From: Pseudomonas sp. ML2-2023-3
Lineage (GTDB): Bacteria > Pseudomonadota > Gammaproteobacteria > Pseudomonadales > Pseudomonadaceae
Length of the DNA: 64,000 nt
Direction of reading: 5' to 3'
Assembly: GCF_037055275.1 (NCBI RefSeq)
Contig: NZ_CP146343.1
Coordinates: forward strand, 3,940,501-4,004,500
The translations under genes were made by a program, and so were the position numbers. Positions 17,976-26,499 of the stretch are shown here, piece after piece (within the stretch, counting starts at the first letter, position 1; every line of letters begins with the position of its first letter). The notes under the pieces were generated by a model, which saw only the letters and a program-made list of their open reading frames with translations, was not told the DNA's origin and did no database searches.

Positions 17976-19586
17976 TCAGCGTTCCTTGTAGACCCCCAGA
18001 TAACGGGTGGCCTCAGCGTCATCACCCGTAAACCCCTTGATATCGGAAGCGCTCACGACGGTGTCGGTCATCTGCGAAATCATCATGATCGGGCCCACTT
18101 CCTGGTCGTAGAGGTTCTGCGCCTGGTGGTACAGGCTCACCCGCTGGCTGGCGTCACGCTCCACCCCGGCCTTGTCGATCAGGCCATTGATCTGCGGGCT
18201 GAAAAACGAAGCACGCCAGCCCTGGAAATTCGGCAAGCCTGCGTCATCGCTGTTGTCGGGGTTGTAGACGAAGGTGCGCAAGCTGAAGTACGGATGCGGG
18301 TAACGCTCGGCGCCACGGGCGACGATGATGTCGAAGTTGCGCGCACGCATCGCGCCATACACCTGGTTGCCCGTACCGGTGACGATGCTGGCGTTGATCC
18401 CGCCTTCGGCCAGGGTTGATTGCAGGCGCGCAGCGATGTCAATAAAGGGTGGCTCGGACAAGGTGCGGATCGTGGTGGTGAAACCCTGGGGATACCCGGC
18501 TTCGGCCAGCAGTTTTTTCGCCGCCGCCACGTCCATGTGATACCCCGGATCCGGCAAGCGTGCTTCCAGGCTCAGTTGCATCGGTTGCTGGTTGAGCTTG
18601 CCGTAGTAAGGCATCACCTGCTCATCCAGGCCCTTGTAGTCGATGAGGTTGCGCACCGCTTCGCGGACCTTGGGTTTGGCAAACTCGGGCTGCTTCATGC
18701 TCATGGCCACGTAGTACATGGTGCCCCGGGGTAACGATTGCACCTGAAGCTTCGGTGAACCGTCGATGGCGCGAATGTCCGGCGCCGCCATGCCGTAGGC
18801 CAGGTCCAGATCCCCACGCTCAAGCATCAGGCGCAAGGACTGGGACTCGGTCATGTGCCGCACCACCACACGCTTGAGCTTGGCCGCGCCACCCCAGTAA
18901 CCATCGAAGCGGGTCAACAACAGGGAGTCATTGGCGCTCCACTTGGTCAGCACGAAAGGCCCGCTGCCCGCTTCGTTGGTCACCAGCCAGCCTGCGCCCA
19001 GATCACCGTTCTTTTCATGGGCCAGGGCAGTCACGCGGTCCACCACCACGGCACTGGGCGAGATCGCCAGGGAGTCCACCAGCAGTTGCGGGTCCATGAC
19101 CTGCGGCAGATCAATGACCAGGGTGTGGGCATCCGTGGCACGGATCAGCGACTGGATGTTGTCGACGTTGTAGCCGTAAGCCTTCCAGGTCGTGGCCAGG
19201 CCAAAGTTGAGTTTCATCACCCGGTACAGCGACCAGGCCACATCTTCGGCGGTCAGGGGATTGCCGGAGTGGAACTTCACGTCCTGACGCAAATGAAAGG
19301 TCACCTGCTTGCCATCTTCACTGACCTCCCAGCGCTCGGCCAATTGCGGCACGTGACGCTCGGGGTTGCCCTGGTCACGCTTGATCAGGGTGTCGTAGAG
19401 GTTGGCATTGACGCCCGAGGCGTCAAGGCCGGGCGCATTGGCCGGATCGATGGAGAACAGATTGACCATGCTCATGCCCACAATCAGCTGGTCGGCCGGG
19501 GTTTTGGCATTGACCGCGCCCGTCGCGCCCAACGCCAGAACAGCCGCCAGCAGACTCATATGCACTGTCGAAAATGCAGTCTTCAT
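17976..19586 (-). CDS. Periplasmic solute-binding protein of the peptide/oligosaccharide (SBP_bac_5) family, copy 2
   Basis: A 536-residue extracytoplasmic binding protein with signal peptide (cleavage about AVNA-KTPADQ) and the SBP_bac_5 fold: KQVTFHLRQDVKFHSGNPLTAEDVAWSL near residue 95 and RGTMYYVAMSMKQPEF near residue 275. It is a close paralogue of the product of 20732-22342, with the same length, the same mature start KTPADQLIVGMSM and a very similar end. It lies between the two permease genes. The setting suggests oligogalacturonides instead of peptides as ligand; this is inference. Confidence 0.85.
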   Translation of the reverse strand: MKTAFSTVHMSLLAAVLALGATGAVNAKTPADQLIVGMSMVNLFSIDPANAPGLDASGVNANLYDTLIKRDQGNPERHVPQLAERWEVSEDGKQVTFHLRQDVKFHSGNPLTAEDVAWSLYRVMKLNFGLATTWKAYGYNVDNIQSLIRATDAHTLVIDLPQVMDPQLLVDSLAISPSAVVVDRVTALAHEKNGDLGAGWLVTNEAGSGPFVLTKWSANDSLLLTRFDGYWGGAAKLKRVVVRHMTESQSLRLMLERGDLDLAYGMAAPDIRAIDGSPKLQVQSLPRGTMYYVAMSMKQPEFAKPKVREAVRNLIDYKGLDEQVMPYYGKLNQQPMQLSLEARLPDPGYHMDVAAAKKLLAEAGYPQGFTTTIRTLSEPPFIDIAARLQSTLAEGGINASIVTGTGNQVYGAMRARNFDIIVARGAERYPHPYFSLRTFVYNPDNSDDAGLPNFQGWRASFFSPQINGLIDKAGVERDASQRVSLYHQAQNLYDQEVGPIMMISQMTDTVVSASDIKGFTGDDAEATRYLGVYKER

Positions 19587-19630
19587 TCAAAATTCCTTCT
19601 TCTTATAGTTATTAAGGGGCTGACGTCGGA

Positions 19631-20668
19631 TTAGCGGGTGCGCGGATCAAACACCTTGTACAAGGCATCACTGATCAGGTTGAGCGCGACGAAGATCAAG
19701 CCGATCACCAGTACACATCCCATCACGGCATTCATGTCGCCGAGCATCAGGCTGCTGGTCAGGTACTGGCCGAAACCGGGCCAGGCAAACACCATCTCGA
19801 TCAATACCGCGCCTTCAAGCAGCGAGCCGTAAGCCAGGGCCACGACCGTCAGCAGTTGCACCAGGATGTTGCGAAAGGCATGCCCCCAGACCACCTGGCG
19901 CCGGGACAGACCCTTGACCCGCGCCGTAATGATGTATTCCTGGGAGAGCTGTTCGAGCATGAAGCTGCGTGTCATGCGGCTGATGTAGGCCACCGAGTTG
20001 AGGCCCAGGATCAGTGCAGGCAACAGGATGTGGCGCATGGCGCTGGCAAACGCATCCCAGTCCCGGGCCAGGCTGGTGTCGATCAGCAACAGCCCGGTCA
20101 CTTCAGGCACCATGCCGTCGTAGGCCAGGTCGATGCGCCCTGCCCCACCCGCCCATCCAAGCCAGGCGTAGAACACCAGGAGGCCCATCATGCCCAGCCA
20201 GAAGATCGGCGTGGAGTAACCGAACAGTGTGATGACCCGGGCAATATGGTCCCCCATGCGCCCCTGGTTACTGGCAGCGCAGACCCCCAGCGGCAACCCG
20301 ATCAGGACCCCGAACAGGATCGCCAGCGTTGCCAGTTCGATGGTTGCCGGGAAGACCCGCAGGATGTCTTCAAGCACCGGATGACCGGTTAACAGCGCGT
20401 TACCGAAATTGCCGTGCAGCAGGTCATTGAGGTACAGGCCGAACTGGGTCCAGATCGGCTTGTCCAGGCCCATTGCCCGGTAGACCTGGTCATAGGTGGA
20501 ACTGTCCGCGTCCGGCCCGACCACCGCCAGGACCGGGTCCAGCGGCATGACCCGGCCAATGACGAACGTCAGAGCCAGCAGGCCGAGCAAGGTCACCAGG
20601 ACCGTGCTGACCCGCCGGGCGGCGTTGGAAGTACGTGCTCCCAACACAGAGGCTGTCGAAACAAACAT
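19631..20668 (-). CDS. ABC transporter permease, DppB/OppB type
   Basis: A 345-residue permease with the DppB pattern: first membrane helix (LLGLLALTFVIGRVMPLDPV), a long periplasmic loop, the coupling-loop segment RVKGLSRRQVVWGHAFRNI and a last helix before FDPRTR. The ATG at 20668 follows CAGGAGTTCACT; an upstream in-frame ATG at 20704 is unlikely. It is placed between two solute-binding protein genes, an unusual order for a dpp operon. Confidence 0.9.
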   Translation of the reverse strand: MFVSTASVLGARTSNAARRVSTVLVTLLGLLALTFVIGRVMPLDPVLAVVGPDADSSTYDQVYRAMGLDKPIWTQFGLYLNDLLHGNFGNALLTGHPVLEDILRVFPATIELATLAILFGVLIGLPLGVCAASNQGRMGDHIARVITLFGYSTPIFWLGMMGLLVFYAWLGWAGGAGRIDLAYDGMVPEVTGLLLIDTSLARDWDAFASAMRHILLPALILGLNSVAYISRMTRSFMLEQLSQEYIITARVKGLSRRQVVWGHAFRNILVQLLTVVALAYGSLLEGAVLIEMVFAWPGFGQYLTSSLMLGDMNAVMGCVLVIGLIFVALNLISDALYKVFDPRTR

Positions 20669-20731
20669 AGTGAACTCCTGATCTATCGGGCACCGGTGCA
20701 CCAAGGACGCGGGCGTTTACCCGCGCCACTT

Positions 20732-22342
20732 TCAGCGATTTTTGTAGACGTCTTTGTAGCGCGTGGTCGCCGCCGTATGGCCCTGGAAATCAACCACATC
20801 GCCGTACACCAGCACCGTGTCAGTCATCTGCGAGACAGGCAGGATGGCGCCGACCTGCTGGTCGAGCTGCTCCTGAATCTCGCGGTACTGAGCCAGTTGC
20901 CTGGCGGCATCGGGCTCCACTTCGGCGCTTTCGATCAGGGTGTTCAGTTCAGGGCTGTAGAACGATGTACGCCAGCCCTGGAAGTTGCTGAGCTTGGCTT
21001 CATCGCGGTTGTCGGGGTTGTAGACCAGCGTGCGCAGGCTGGAATGGGGATGGCGTTCAGCACCGCCGCCGCCACGGCCGACGATGATGTCAAAGGACCT
21101 GTCGCGCATGGCGCCATAAACCTGGTTGCCGGTGCCGGTGATGATGCTGGCCTCGATCCCGGCCTGGGCCAGTGTCGATTGAAGGCTGGAGGCGATGTTG
21201 ATAAACGGCGGCTCGGTCAGTACCCGGATAGAGGTCTTGAAGCCGTTGGGATAGCCCGCTTCGGCCAAGAGTTTCCTGGCTTGCTCGACGTTCAACCGGT
21301 AGCCCGGATCGGGCAGCCGTGCGGGAAGCCCCAAGGGCAAAGGCCGCTGATTGATCACGCCGTAGTGCGGCATCACGGTCTGGTTGATGCCCTGATAATC
21401 GATCAGCGAACGCACGGCCTGGCGAACCCGGGCATCGGCAAACATCGGCTGCTTCACGCTCAAGGCCACGTAGTAAAGCGTGCCGCGCTGCAGGCTCTGG
21501 GTACGAATATTGGGGTTTTTTTGCAGGGCCTGGATATCCGGGGCAGACATGCCTTTGGCGATATCCAGATCACCGCGCTCGATCATCAGCCGCAAGGACT
21601 GCGACTCGGTCATGTTGCGCATGACGATACGCTTGAGCTTGGCCGGGCCACCCCAATAGCCATCGAAACGGGTCATCAGAATCACGTCATTGGCGCGCCA
21701 GTCGTTGAGCACGAAGGCTCCGCTGCCAGCTGCGTGGGTCACCAGCCAGGCGGCGCCCATATCATTGTTCTTTTCGTGCTCCAGGACTTTTTTACGGTCC
21801 AGGATAAAGGCGCTGGGAGACGTCGCCAGCGTGTTGAGCACCAGCATCGGGTCGGTAGGCCGCGCCAGTTCAATCACAACGGTGTTGGGGTCAGTGGCGC
21901 GGATCAGGCGGTCAACGTTGTCGGCACTGAAACCGTATGCCTTCCAGGTCGAGGCCAGGGCCAGATTGAGTTTGAGTACCCGCTGCAGCGACCACACAAC
22001 ATCCTCGCTGCTTAAAGGATTGCCCGACTGGAACTTCACATCGGGGCGCAGGTTAAAGGTCAGGGTCTTGCGGTCATCGCTGACCTGCCAGCGTTCCGCC
22101 AGCGCGGGCAACAGGCGATCGGGCTGTGCCACGTCCTGCACCAGCAGCATGTCGTAGAGATTGGCATTGATCTCCGACACATCCAGGCCAGTGGCTGCCG
22201 CCGGATCCAGGGACAACAGGTTGATCATGCTCATGCCGACAATCAGCTGGTCGGCCGGGGTCTTGGCATAAGTCACAGGTACTGCAGTGACCGCCAGGGC
22301 CATCGCCAATACCCGCGCCCAAAGCAAAGGGGAAATGCTCAT
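20732..22342 (-). CDS. Periplasmic solute-binding protein of the SBP_bac_5 family, copy 1
   Basis: A 536-residue binding protein with a signal peptide (cleavage after about PVTYA) and a mature start KTPADQLIVGMSMINL nearly identical to copy 2. Conserved family segments are visible (LTFNLRPDVKFQSGNPLSSEDVVWSLQRV). The two copies differ in places likely to face the ligand (for example RGGGGAERHPHSS against RGAERYPHPYF), so they may bind different chain lengths or saturated and unsaturated oligomers. It follows the enolase-superfamily gene after 72 bases and precedes the DppB-type permease. Confidence 0.85.
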   Translation of the reverse strand: MSISPLLWARVLAMALAVTAVPVTYAKTPADQLIVGMSMINLLSLDPAAATGLDVSEINANLYDMLLVQDVAQPDRLLPALAERWQVSDDRKTLTFNLRPDVKFQSGNPLSSEDVVWSLQRVLKLNLALASTWKAYGFSADNVDRLIRATDPNTVVIELARPTDPMLVLNTLATSPSAFILDRKKVLEHEKNNDMGAAWLVTHAAGSGAFVLNDWRANDVILMTRFDGYWGGPAKLKRIVMRNMTESQSLRLMIERGDLDIAKGMSAPDIQALQKNPNIRTQSLQRGTLYYVALSVKQPMFADARVRQAVRSLIDYQGINQTVMPHYGVINQRPLPLGLPARLPDPGYRLNVEQARKLLAEAGYPNGFKTSIRVLTEPPFINIASSLQSTLAQAGIEASIITGTGNQVYGAMRDRSFDIIVGRGGGGAERHPHSSLRTLVYNPDNRDEAKLSNFQGWRTSFYSPELNTLIESAEVEPDAARQLAQYREIQEQLDQQVGAILPVSQMTDTVLVYGDVVDFQGHTAATTRYKDVYKNR

Positions 22343-22414
22343 GGTGAGAGTGCCTTTCTTATAGTTATAGGGCGCTCGGACAACCCGGTTTTCACCGGGT
22401 TAGCCGGGTACACA

Positions 22415-23569
22415 TCAGAAGCTTTTGAGCGTGTGGGTCTCGATGAAATCGAAATCGATTTCTTCGCCCAGCCCTGGCAAATCGGAGAGATGAACAAAGC
22501 CATCGCTGTCCATCGGATCCACCAGGCGCTTGAGATACGCGGGCACTTCGTCGTAATCCAGGTACGGGTGCAGCAACCCGCGCTCATACCAGGTGCAGTT
22601 CTTGATGGCCCCGACCACCGCCAGGTTGGCGGCACCGTTGCCGTGGATCTCGCAATCCATGCCGAACGACTCCGCCATGTGCGCAACCTTCAGGCACGGC
22701 GCAATACCACCGACCCCGGCCACGCCTGCGCGCAAAATATCGCACACGTCGTTCTTGACCCAACTGGCACGACTCAGGTGCTTGCCGCCCAGGCTTTCCG
22801 GGCCCAGCACCGGAATATCCAATTGCCCCGCCAACCAGGCGTAGGACTCTGCCGAGTCTTCCATCATGGGTTCTTCAAACCAGGCGAAATTCAGTTTTTC
22901 CAGTTCGCGGCCGATGTACAGCGCGTCAGTGCGGCTGTACCAGTGATAACCATCGAGCATCAGGGCGATGTCCGGCCCCACTGCCTCACGCACGGCGGCG
23001 CAGGCTTTGACATCCATACTCGGGCTCGGGGCGAAGGACACCGGCGGCATCCAGGTGTGCAGCTTGATCGCCTTGTAGCCACGCTCGACCAGCGTCTGGG
23101 CAAACCGGCCGTAATCTTCTGGCGTCGCCAGACCACCCGGTAATTCATCACCGCACATGGTTGAGCCATACGCAGGCACCTTGTCGCGGAAACCACCAAT
23201 GAGTTTGTGCACCGGCACGCCCAGCTTGCGGCCTGCCCAATCCCACAACGCCTGCTCGACCAGTGCCAGTGCGCGGTCGGTCAACTGGCTGGCGCTGCCA
23301 CGTTGCCAGTGCGCCAGCTCATGCCAGATCTTTTCGCGATCAAATGCGTTTTGCCCCACCAGCACTTTGCGCACAAAGCCATCGAGCACATACGGCCTGA
23401 TCAATTCGGGAGCACCGAAGGCATACCCCTCGTTGCCGTCTTCGGTCTGGATCCGCAGCAGCGCCATTTGGGCCTGGGCGACATCACCGGGATGGGCATG
23501 GCCGGCGCTGTCCACAGCGCGGCGAGTGGGATAGGAAAAAACCTGGATGTTGACTGCGGTAATTCTCAT
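22415..23569 (-). CDS. Enolase-superfamily enzyme (mandelate racemase/muconate lactonizing type), probable sugar-acid dehydratase or lactone cycloisomerase
   Basis: A 384-residue member of the mandelate racemase-like branch. The metal ligands can be placed as Asp in LMLDGYHW, Glu in WFEEPMMED and Glu in LGPESLGG, with a general-base histidine in CEIHGNGAA and an Asp partner in NDVCDILRAG. The second-strand motif reads IKLHTW where many members have KxK. Beside a uronate dehydrogenase and pectin genes it could convert galactaro-lactone or galactarate; the exact reaction is not fixed. The ATG at 23569 (MRITAVN) is the family-like start; the frame extends upstream without a good ribosome-binding site. 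First gene of the minus-strand run. Confidence 0.8.
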   Translation of the reverse strand: MRITAVNIQVFSYPTRRAVDSAGHAHPGDVAQAQMALLRIQTEDGNEGYAFGAPELIRPYVLDGFVRKVLVGQNAFDREKIWHELAHWQRGSASQLTDRALALVEQALWDWAGRKLGVPVHKLIGGFRDKVPAYGSTMCGDELPGGLATPEDYGRFAQTLVERGYKAIKLHTWMPPVSFAPSPSMDVKACAAVREAVGPDIALMLDGYHWYSRTDALYIGRELEKLNFAWFEEPMMEDSAESYAWLAGQLDIPVLGPESLGGKHLSRASWVKNDVCDILRAGVAGVGGIAPCLKVAHMAESFGMDCEIHGNGAANLAVVGAIKNCTWYERGLLHPYLDYDEVPAYLKRLVDPMDSDGFVHLSDLPGLGEEIDFDFIETHTLKSF

Positions 23570-23634
23570 GGACGTGGTTCGCCTTTTTATTTGGTGTGTA
23601 TCAGAGCAATCGCCTGTCGAAATGATCATAAGTC

Positions 23635-23647
23635 ATCGTATAACGAT
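23635..23647. promoter_or_regulatory. Candidate FadR-type operator 1
   Basis: The sequence atcgtataacgat is a perfect inverted repeat ATCGT-ATA-ACGAT. GT-N3-AC is the usual core for the FadR branch of GntR regulators. Nine bases (tcgtataac) recur exactly, in the opposite orientation, upstream of the GntR gene at 26380. It lies 66 bases upstream of the enolase-type start. Confidence 0.5.
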
Positions 23648-23832
23648 TGAAAAGACACTGATAAACATCCTTTAAAAATGCACGCCGCCCCTGAAAATCG
23701 CACGAAAGCCCCAATTTGCTGGGGCTTAAAGGACAACATCGAGATAACTCATCCAGCATGAAGGCTGCGTAAAACGCCGACATATGTAACAAGATGTTAC
23801 CAAAGCACCTATAAGCCATAGACTCGTTACAT

Positions 23833-23842
23833 GTCGTACGAT
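23833..23842. promoter_or_regulatory. Candidate FadR-type operator 2
   Basis: The sequence gtcgtacgat includes the perfect palindrome TCGTACGA and fits the GT-N3-AC pattern on both strands. It lies about 100 bases upstream of the KdgM-type porin start, near where a promoter for porin and udh should be. Confidence 0.4.
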
Positions 23843-23939
23843 AACGTATGTCGGCGCGCAAAATTTGATCCAGCCGTAGCAACTGATTGGTAGTAGCCGT
23901 TTCAAACGAACCCCAAAAAAAACAATAAAAGAAGGCCGT

Positions 23940-24665
23940 ATGAACAACCCTCTACGTACGCTCGTTACCGTCGCGACCCTGTGCCTGCCCTTCTACGTCA
24001 GTGCCGATTCCGCCAGCATCAATTACCGGCACCAGATGACTGAGGAAGACAGCGCCCACGCCGACAGAATCAAGCTGGGCTACCGCATGGACAGTGGTCT
24101 GGGCTTTGAAGCAGAAATGAAATACCGCACGGCTGGCGATCGCAAAGACGTCGCCTACGACAACATGGTCAACAACGGCCATGAGTTCACCGTCAGCTAC
24201 AACTACAAGTTGAGCCCGCAATCGACGCTGACACCGGCTTTCCAGATGGACAGTTCGAAGGACTCGACCTCTTACAAGTTCGGCCTCAAGTACAACTACA
24301 AAATCAACGACACCTTCTACGTCGCGACGCGCTATCGCATCGACATGAAGAAACTGGACCGTGATCAGGTCAACAGCGACATGCCCGACAACCTCAAGGA
24401 CAACCAGGACACCCACCGTATCGAAGGCTGGCTGGGCTACACCCCGGCCAGCAAGTGGGCGCTTGAGTACCAGGCCATCTACTTCAAGACCAACTACATC
24501 CGCTACGACAACGAGAAGAGCGATTACGAGCAGAACCTGATCGTCAAATACAAGATCAACAAGCAGTGGGCGCCGTTCATGGAGGTGGGTGACGTCAAGG
24601 TCAGCTCAACTTCCGACGACCGTCAGGCGCGCTGGCGTCTTGGGGTCCAATACAACTTCATGTAA
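23940..24665 (+). CDS. KdgM/NanC-family oligogalacturonate-type outer-membrane porin
   Basis: A 241-residue monomeric porin with signal peptide (cleavage near YVSA-DSASI). Its small barrel is built from strands rich in Tyr, Asp and basic residues, ends in a typical terminal strand (WRLGVQYNFM) and matches the family length. KdgM in plant pathogens passes acidic oligogalacturonides through the outer membrane. Here it stands beside a GH28 pectinase and uronate dehydrogenase, which supports the same ligand. A good ribosome-binding site (AGAAGG) precedes the ATG. Udh follows on the same strand. Confidence 0.85.
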   Translation: MNNPLRTLVTVATLCLPFYVSADSASINYRHQMTEEDSAHADRIKLGYRMDSGLGFEAEMKYRTAGDRKDVAYDNMVNNGHEFTVSYNYKLSPQSTLTPAFQMDSSKDSTSYKFGLKYNYKINDTFYVATRYRIDMKKLDRDQVNSDMPDNLKDNQDTHRIEGWLGYTPASKWALEYQAIYFKTNYIRYDNEKSDYEQNLIVKYKINKQWAPFMEVGDVKVSSTSDDRQARWRLGVQYNFM

Positions 24666-24752
24666 TGCCAGGCAGGCCTGGCGTTCGCGCATCGTGCGCC
24701 AGGCAAGCCCCTGTTACCCAGACCTGAATACCCATCGATGGATGACCTGACC

Positions 24753-25577
24753 ATGACAACACCGCTTGCTTCGAATAAACCCTTCAACCGTATTTTGCTG
24801 ACCGGTGCCGCGGGTGGCCTGGGCCAGATACTCAGGGACACCTTGCAGGCCCACGCCACCACCGTTCGCCTCTCGGACATCAGCCCAATGGCGCCTAGCC
24901 GTGGTGAACATGAGGAAGTCATCACCTGCAACCTGGCCGACAAGGCCGCCATTACGGCGCTTGCCAAGGATGTCGACACGATTGTTCATTTGGGCGGGAT
25001 TTCAGTCGAACGCCCCTTTGAAGAAATTCTCGAGGCCAATATTCGCGGCACCTTTCACATTTACGAGGCCGCACGCATCCACGGGATCAAGCGGATCGTC
25101 TTTGCCAGCTCCAACCACGTGACGGGTTTCTATCCCCAGGACACGCCGCTGGATGCCCACTCCCAACGCCGTCCCGACGGCTATTACGCGCTGTCCAAGT
25201 CTTACGGCGAAGACATGGCAACCTTCTACTTGCACCGGTATGGCATCGAGACGGTGAGCCTGCGTATTGGTTCTTCGTTTACCGCGCCCCGCAATACCCG
25301 AATGCTGTCGACCTGGCTCAGCTACTCCGACCTTGAACACCTGGTAGAGCGCGCCTTGCTGGCACACGACGTCGGCCACAGTGTGGTCTACGGTGTTTCC
25401 GACAACAGGGATGTGTGGTGGAGCAACCGCCATGCCTCGCACCTGGGCTTTGCGCCGCAGGACACTTCAGAACCGTTTCGCCCACAGTTCGAACAACAGC
25501 CCGAACTGGCGGCTGATGACCCAAACCGGCTGTATCAGGGCGGGGCCTTTGCGGTCGCCGGGCCTTTCGGCGAGTGA
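24753..25577 (+). CDS. udh: NAD-dependent uronate dehydrogenase
   Basis: A 274-residue short-chain dehydrogenase that oxidises galacturonate or glucuronate to the aldaro-lactone. It closely resembles Pseudomonas syringae Udh in memory, including the N-terminal LTGAAGGLGQ nucleotide-binding motif, the catalytic YYALSKSYGE (Tyr-x-x-x-Lys), FASSNHVTGFY and the C-terminal end GGAFAVAGPF. An in-frame ATG at 24738 would add five residues. It is the key step linking the pectin transporter to the oxidative galacturonate route. Its gene follows the KdgM-type porin by under 90 bases and is probably in the same operon. Confidence 0.92.
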   Translation: MTTPLASNKPFNRILLTGAAGGLGQILRDTLQAHATTVRLSDISPMAPSRGEHEEVITCNLADKAAITALAKDVDTIVHLGGISVERPFEEILEANIRGTFHIYEAARIHGIKRIVFASSNHVTGFYPQDTPLDAHSQRRPDGYYALSKSYGEDMATFYLHRYGIETVSLRIGSSFTAPRNTRMLSTWLSYSDLEHLVERALLAHDVGHSVVYGVSDNRDVWWSNRHASHLGFAPQDTSEPFRPQFEQQPELAADDPNRLYQGGAFAVAGPFGE

Positions 25578-25588
25578 AGCGCCAGCAC

Positions 25589-26329
25589 TCATCCCTTCAG
25601 GCTTGACTCATACGCCTTGCGCATACGCTCACGGCTGTTGGAGAGGTGCAGACGCATCGCCGCACGGGCCGCATCGGAGTCGCGGCGGACAATGGCCTTG
25701 TAAATATCCTCATGCTCGCGGCTCAACCGCTCCAGATACGGGCCCGCATCACTGGTATGGCGCGTTGAGTGCAGCCGGGTGCGCGGGATGATGCTGAGCC
25801 CCAGGTGCAACATGATGTCGGTGAAGTAACGATTACCCGTGGCCAACGCGATCTGCTGGTGAAACTGGAAGTCCGCAGACACGGCGTAATCGACACTGAC
25901 TGCCGGTGAATTCAGGGCATCCAGCGAATCGCGCATCAGTTGCAGCTGTTGATCCGTTCGCCGCGAGCACGCCAGGCCTGCAGCCTCCACTTCCAGGCTG
26001 ATGCGCAACTCAAGCACAGCCAGCACGTCGTGCAGCGTCACAATGCTGTCGGGGTCGATATAAAAACCGCTGGCGCTCGGGATGTCCCGCACAAAGGTGC
26101 CAATGCCATGCCGGGTTTCTACCAGCCCGCTGGCCTGCAATCGGGAAATAGCCTCGCGCACCACTGTACGGCTGACACCGTGTTCCTGCATGACCTGCGA
26201 CTCGGTCGGCAGTTTTGCAGCACGTGCCAACTCACCCTCTCGAATCCGCCGGGAAAGCTCAGTAACCAGATCCTCGGCCAGGCTGCGATGCTTTTGGCGA
26301 GCTCGGGGTTGGACGTTCGGGTTGTCCAT
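25589..26329 (-). CDS. GntR-family regulator of the FadR (FCD) subgroup
   Basis: A 246-residue regulator with an N-terminal winged helix (residues 15-85, including KLPTESQVMQEHGVSRTVVREAISRLQASGLVETRHGIGTFV) and a C-terminal all-helical FCD ligand domain with metal-binding histidines (near FHQQIALATGN and SREHED). FCD regulators of this kind often respond to sugar acids. It converges on udh, whose stop codon is 12 bases away, and has a candidate operator in its own promoter (26380-26389), so it probably regulates the galacturonate genes and itself. Confidence 0.88.
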   Translation of the reverse strand: MDNPNVQPRARQKHRSLAEDLVTELSRRIREGELARAAKLPTESQVMQEHGVSRTVVREAISRLQASGLVETRHGIGTFVRDIPSASGFYIDPDSIVTLHDVLAVLELRISLEVEAAGLACSRRTDQQLQLMRDSLDALNSPAVSVDYAVSADFQFHQQIALATGNRYFTDIMLHLGLSIIPRTRLHSTRHTSDAGPYLERLSREHEDIYKAIVRRDSDAARAAMRLHLSNSRERMRKAYESSLKG

Positions 26330-26379
26330 CAAGTGCCTTTACTTCTGCTGGCGAATGAACCGCCATCATAGCTCAAGCA

Positions 26380-26389
26380 GTTATACGAC
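26380..26389. promoter_or_regulatory. Candidate FadR-type operator 3, upstream of the GntR gene
   Basis: The sequence gttatacgac, read on the minus strand as gtcgtataac, shares tcgtataac with operator 1 and has the GT-N3-AC core. It sits 50 bases upstream of the GntR start, a position suited to autoregulation. Confidence 0.45.
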
Positions 26390-26499
26390 AACATGCCTAA
26401 GCACTGAGACCTGCTCCATCCGTGTCTTGCGCGGCCTTTTTTCCGCTGATAGGGTCTGCTGACAATACCTGCCCAAGCAGGAACACGAGGAAGCAAGCC

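Larger units (their letters stand above)
23570..23939. promoter_or_regulatory. Divergent control region between the enolase-type gene and the KdgM-type porin gene
   Basis: This 370-base AT-richer gap separates the leftward pectin run from the rightward porin/udh genes. It contains two FadR-type palindromes (23635-23647 and 23833-23842), both with GT-N3-AC cores, and no convincing open frame. It is the natural place for promoters in both directions and for control by the GntR/FadR protein encoded at 25589-26329. Confidence 0.6.

Noticed and set aside
20414..22015. 533-codon plus-strand open frame across the binding-protein gene
   Set aside because: It is antisense to the permease and binding-protein genes; its protein has a shadow-like composition rich in Gln, His and Val, with no start signal.
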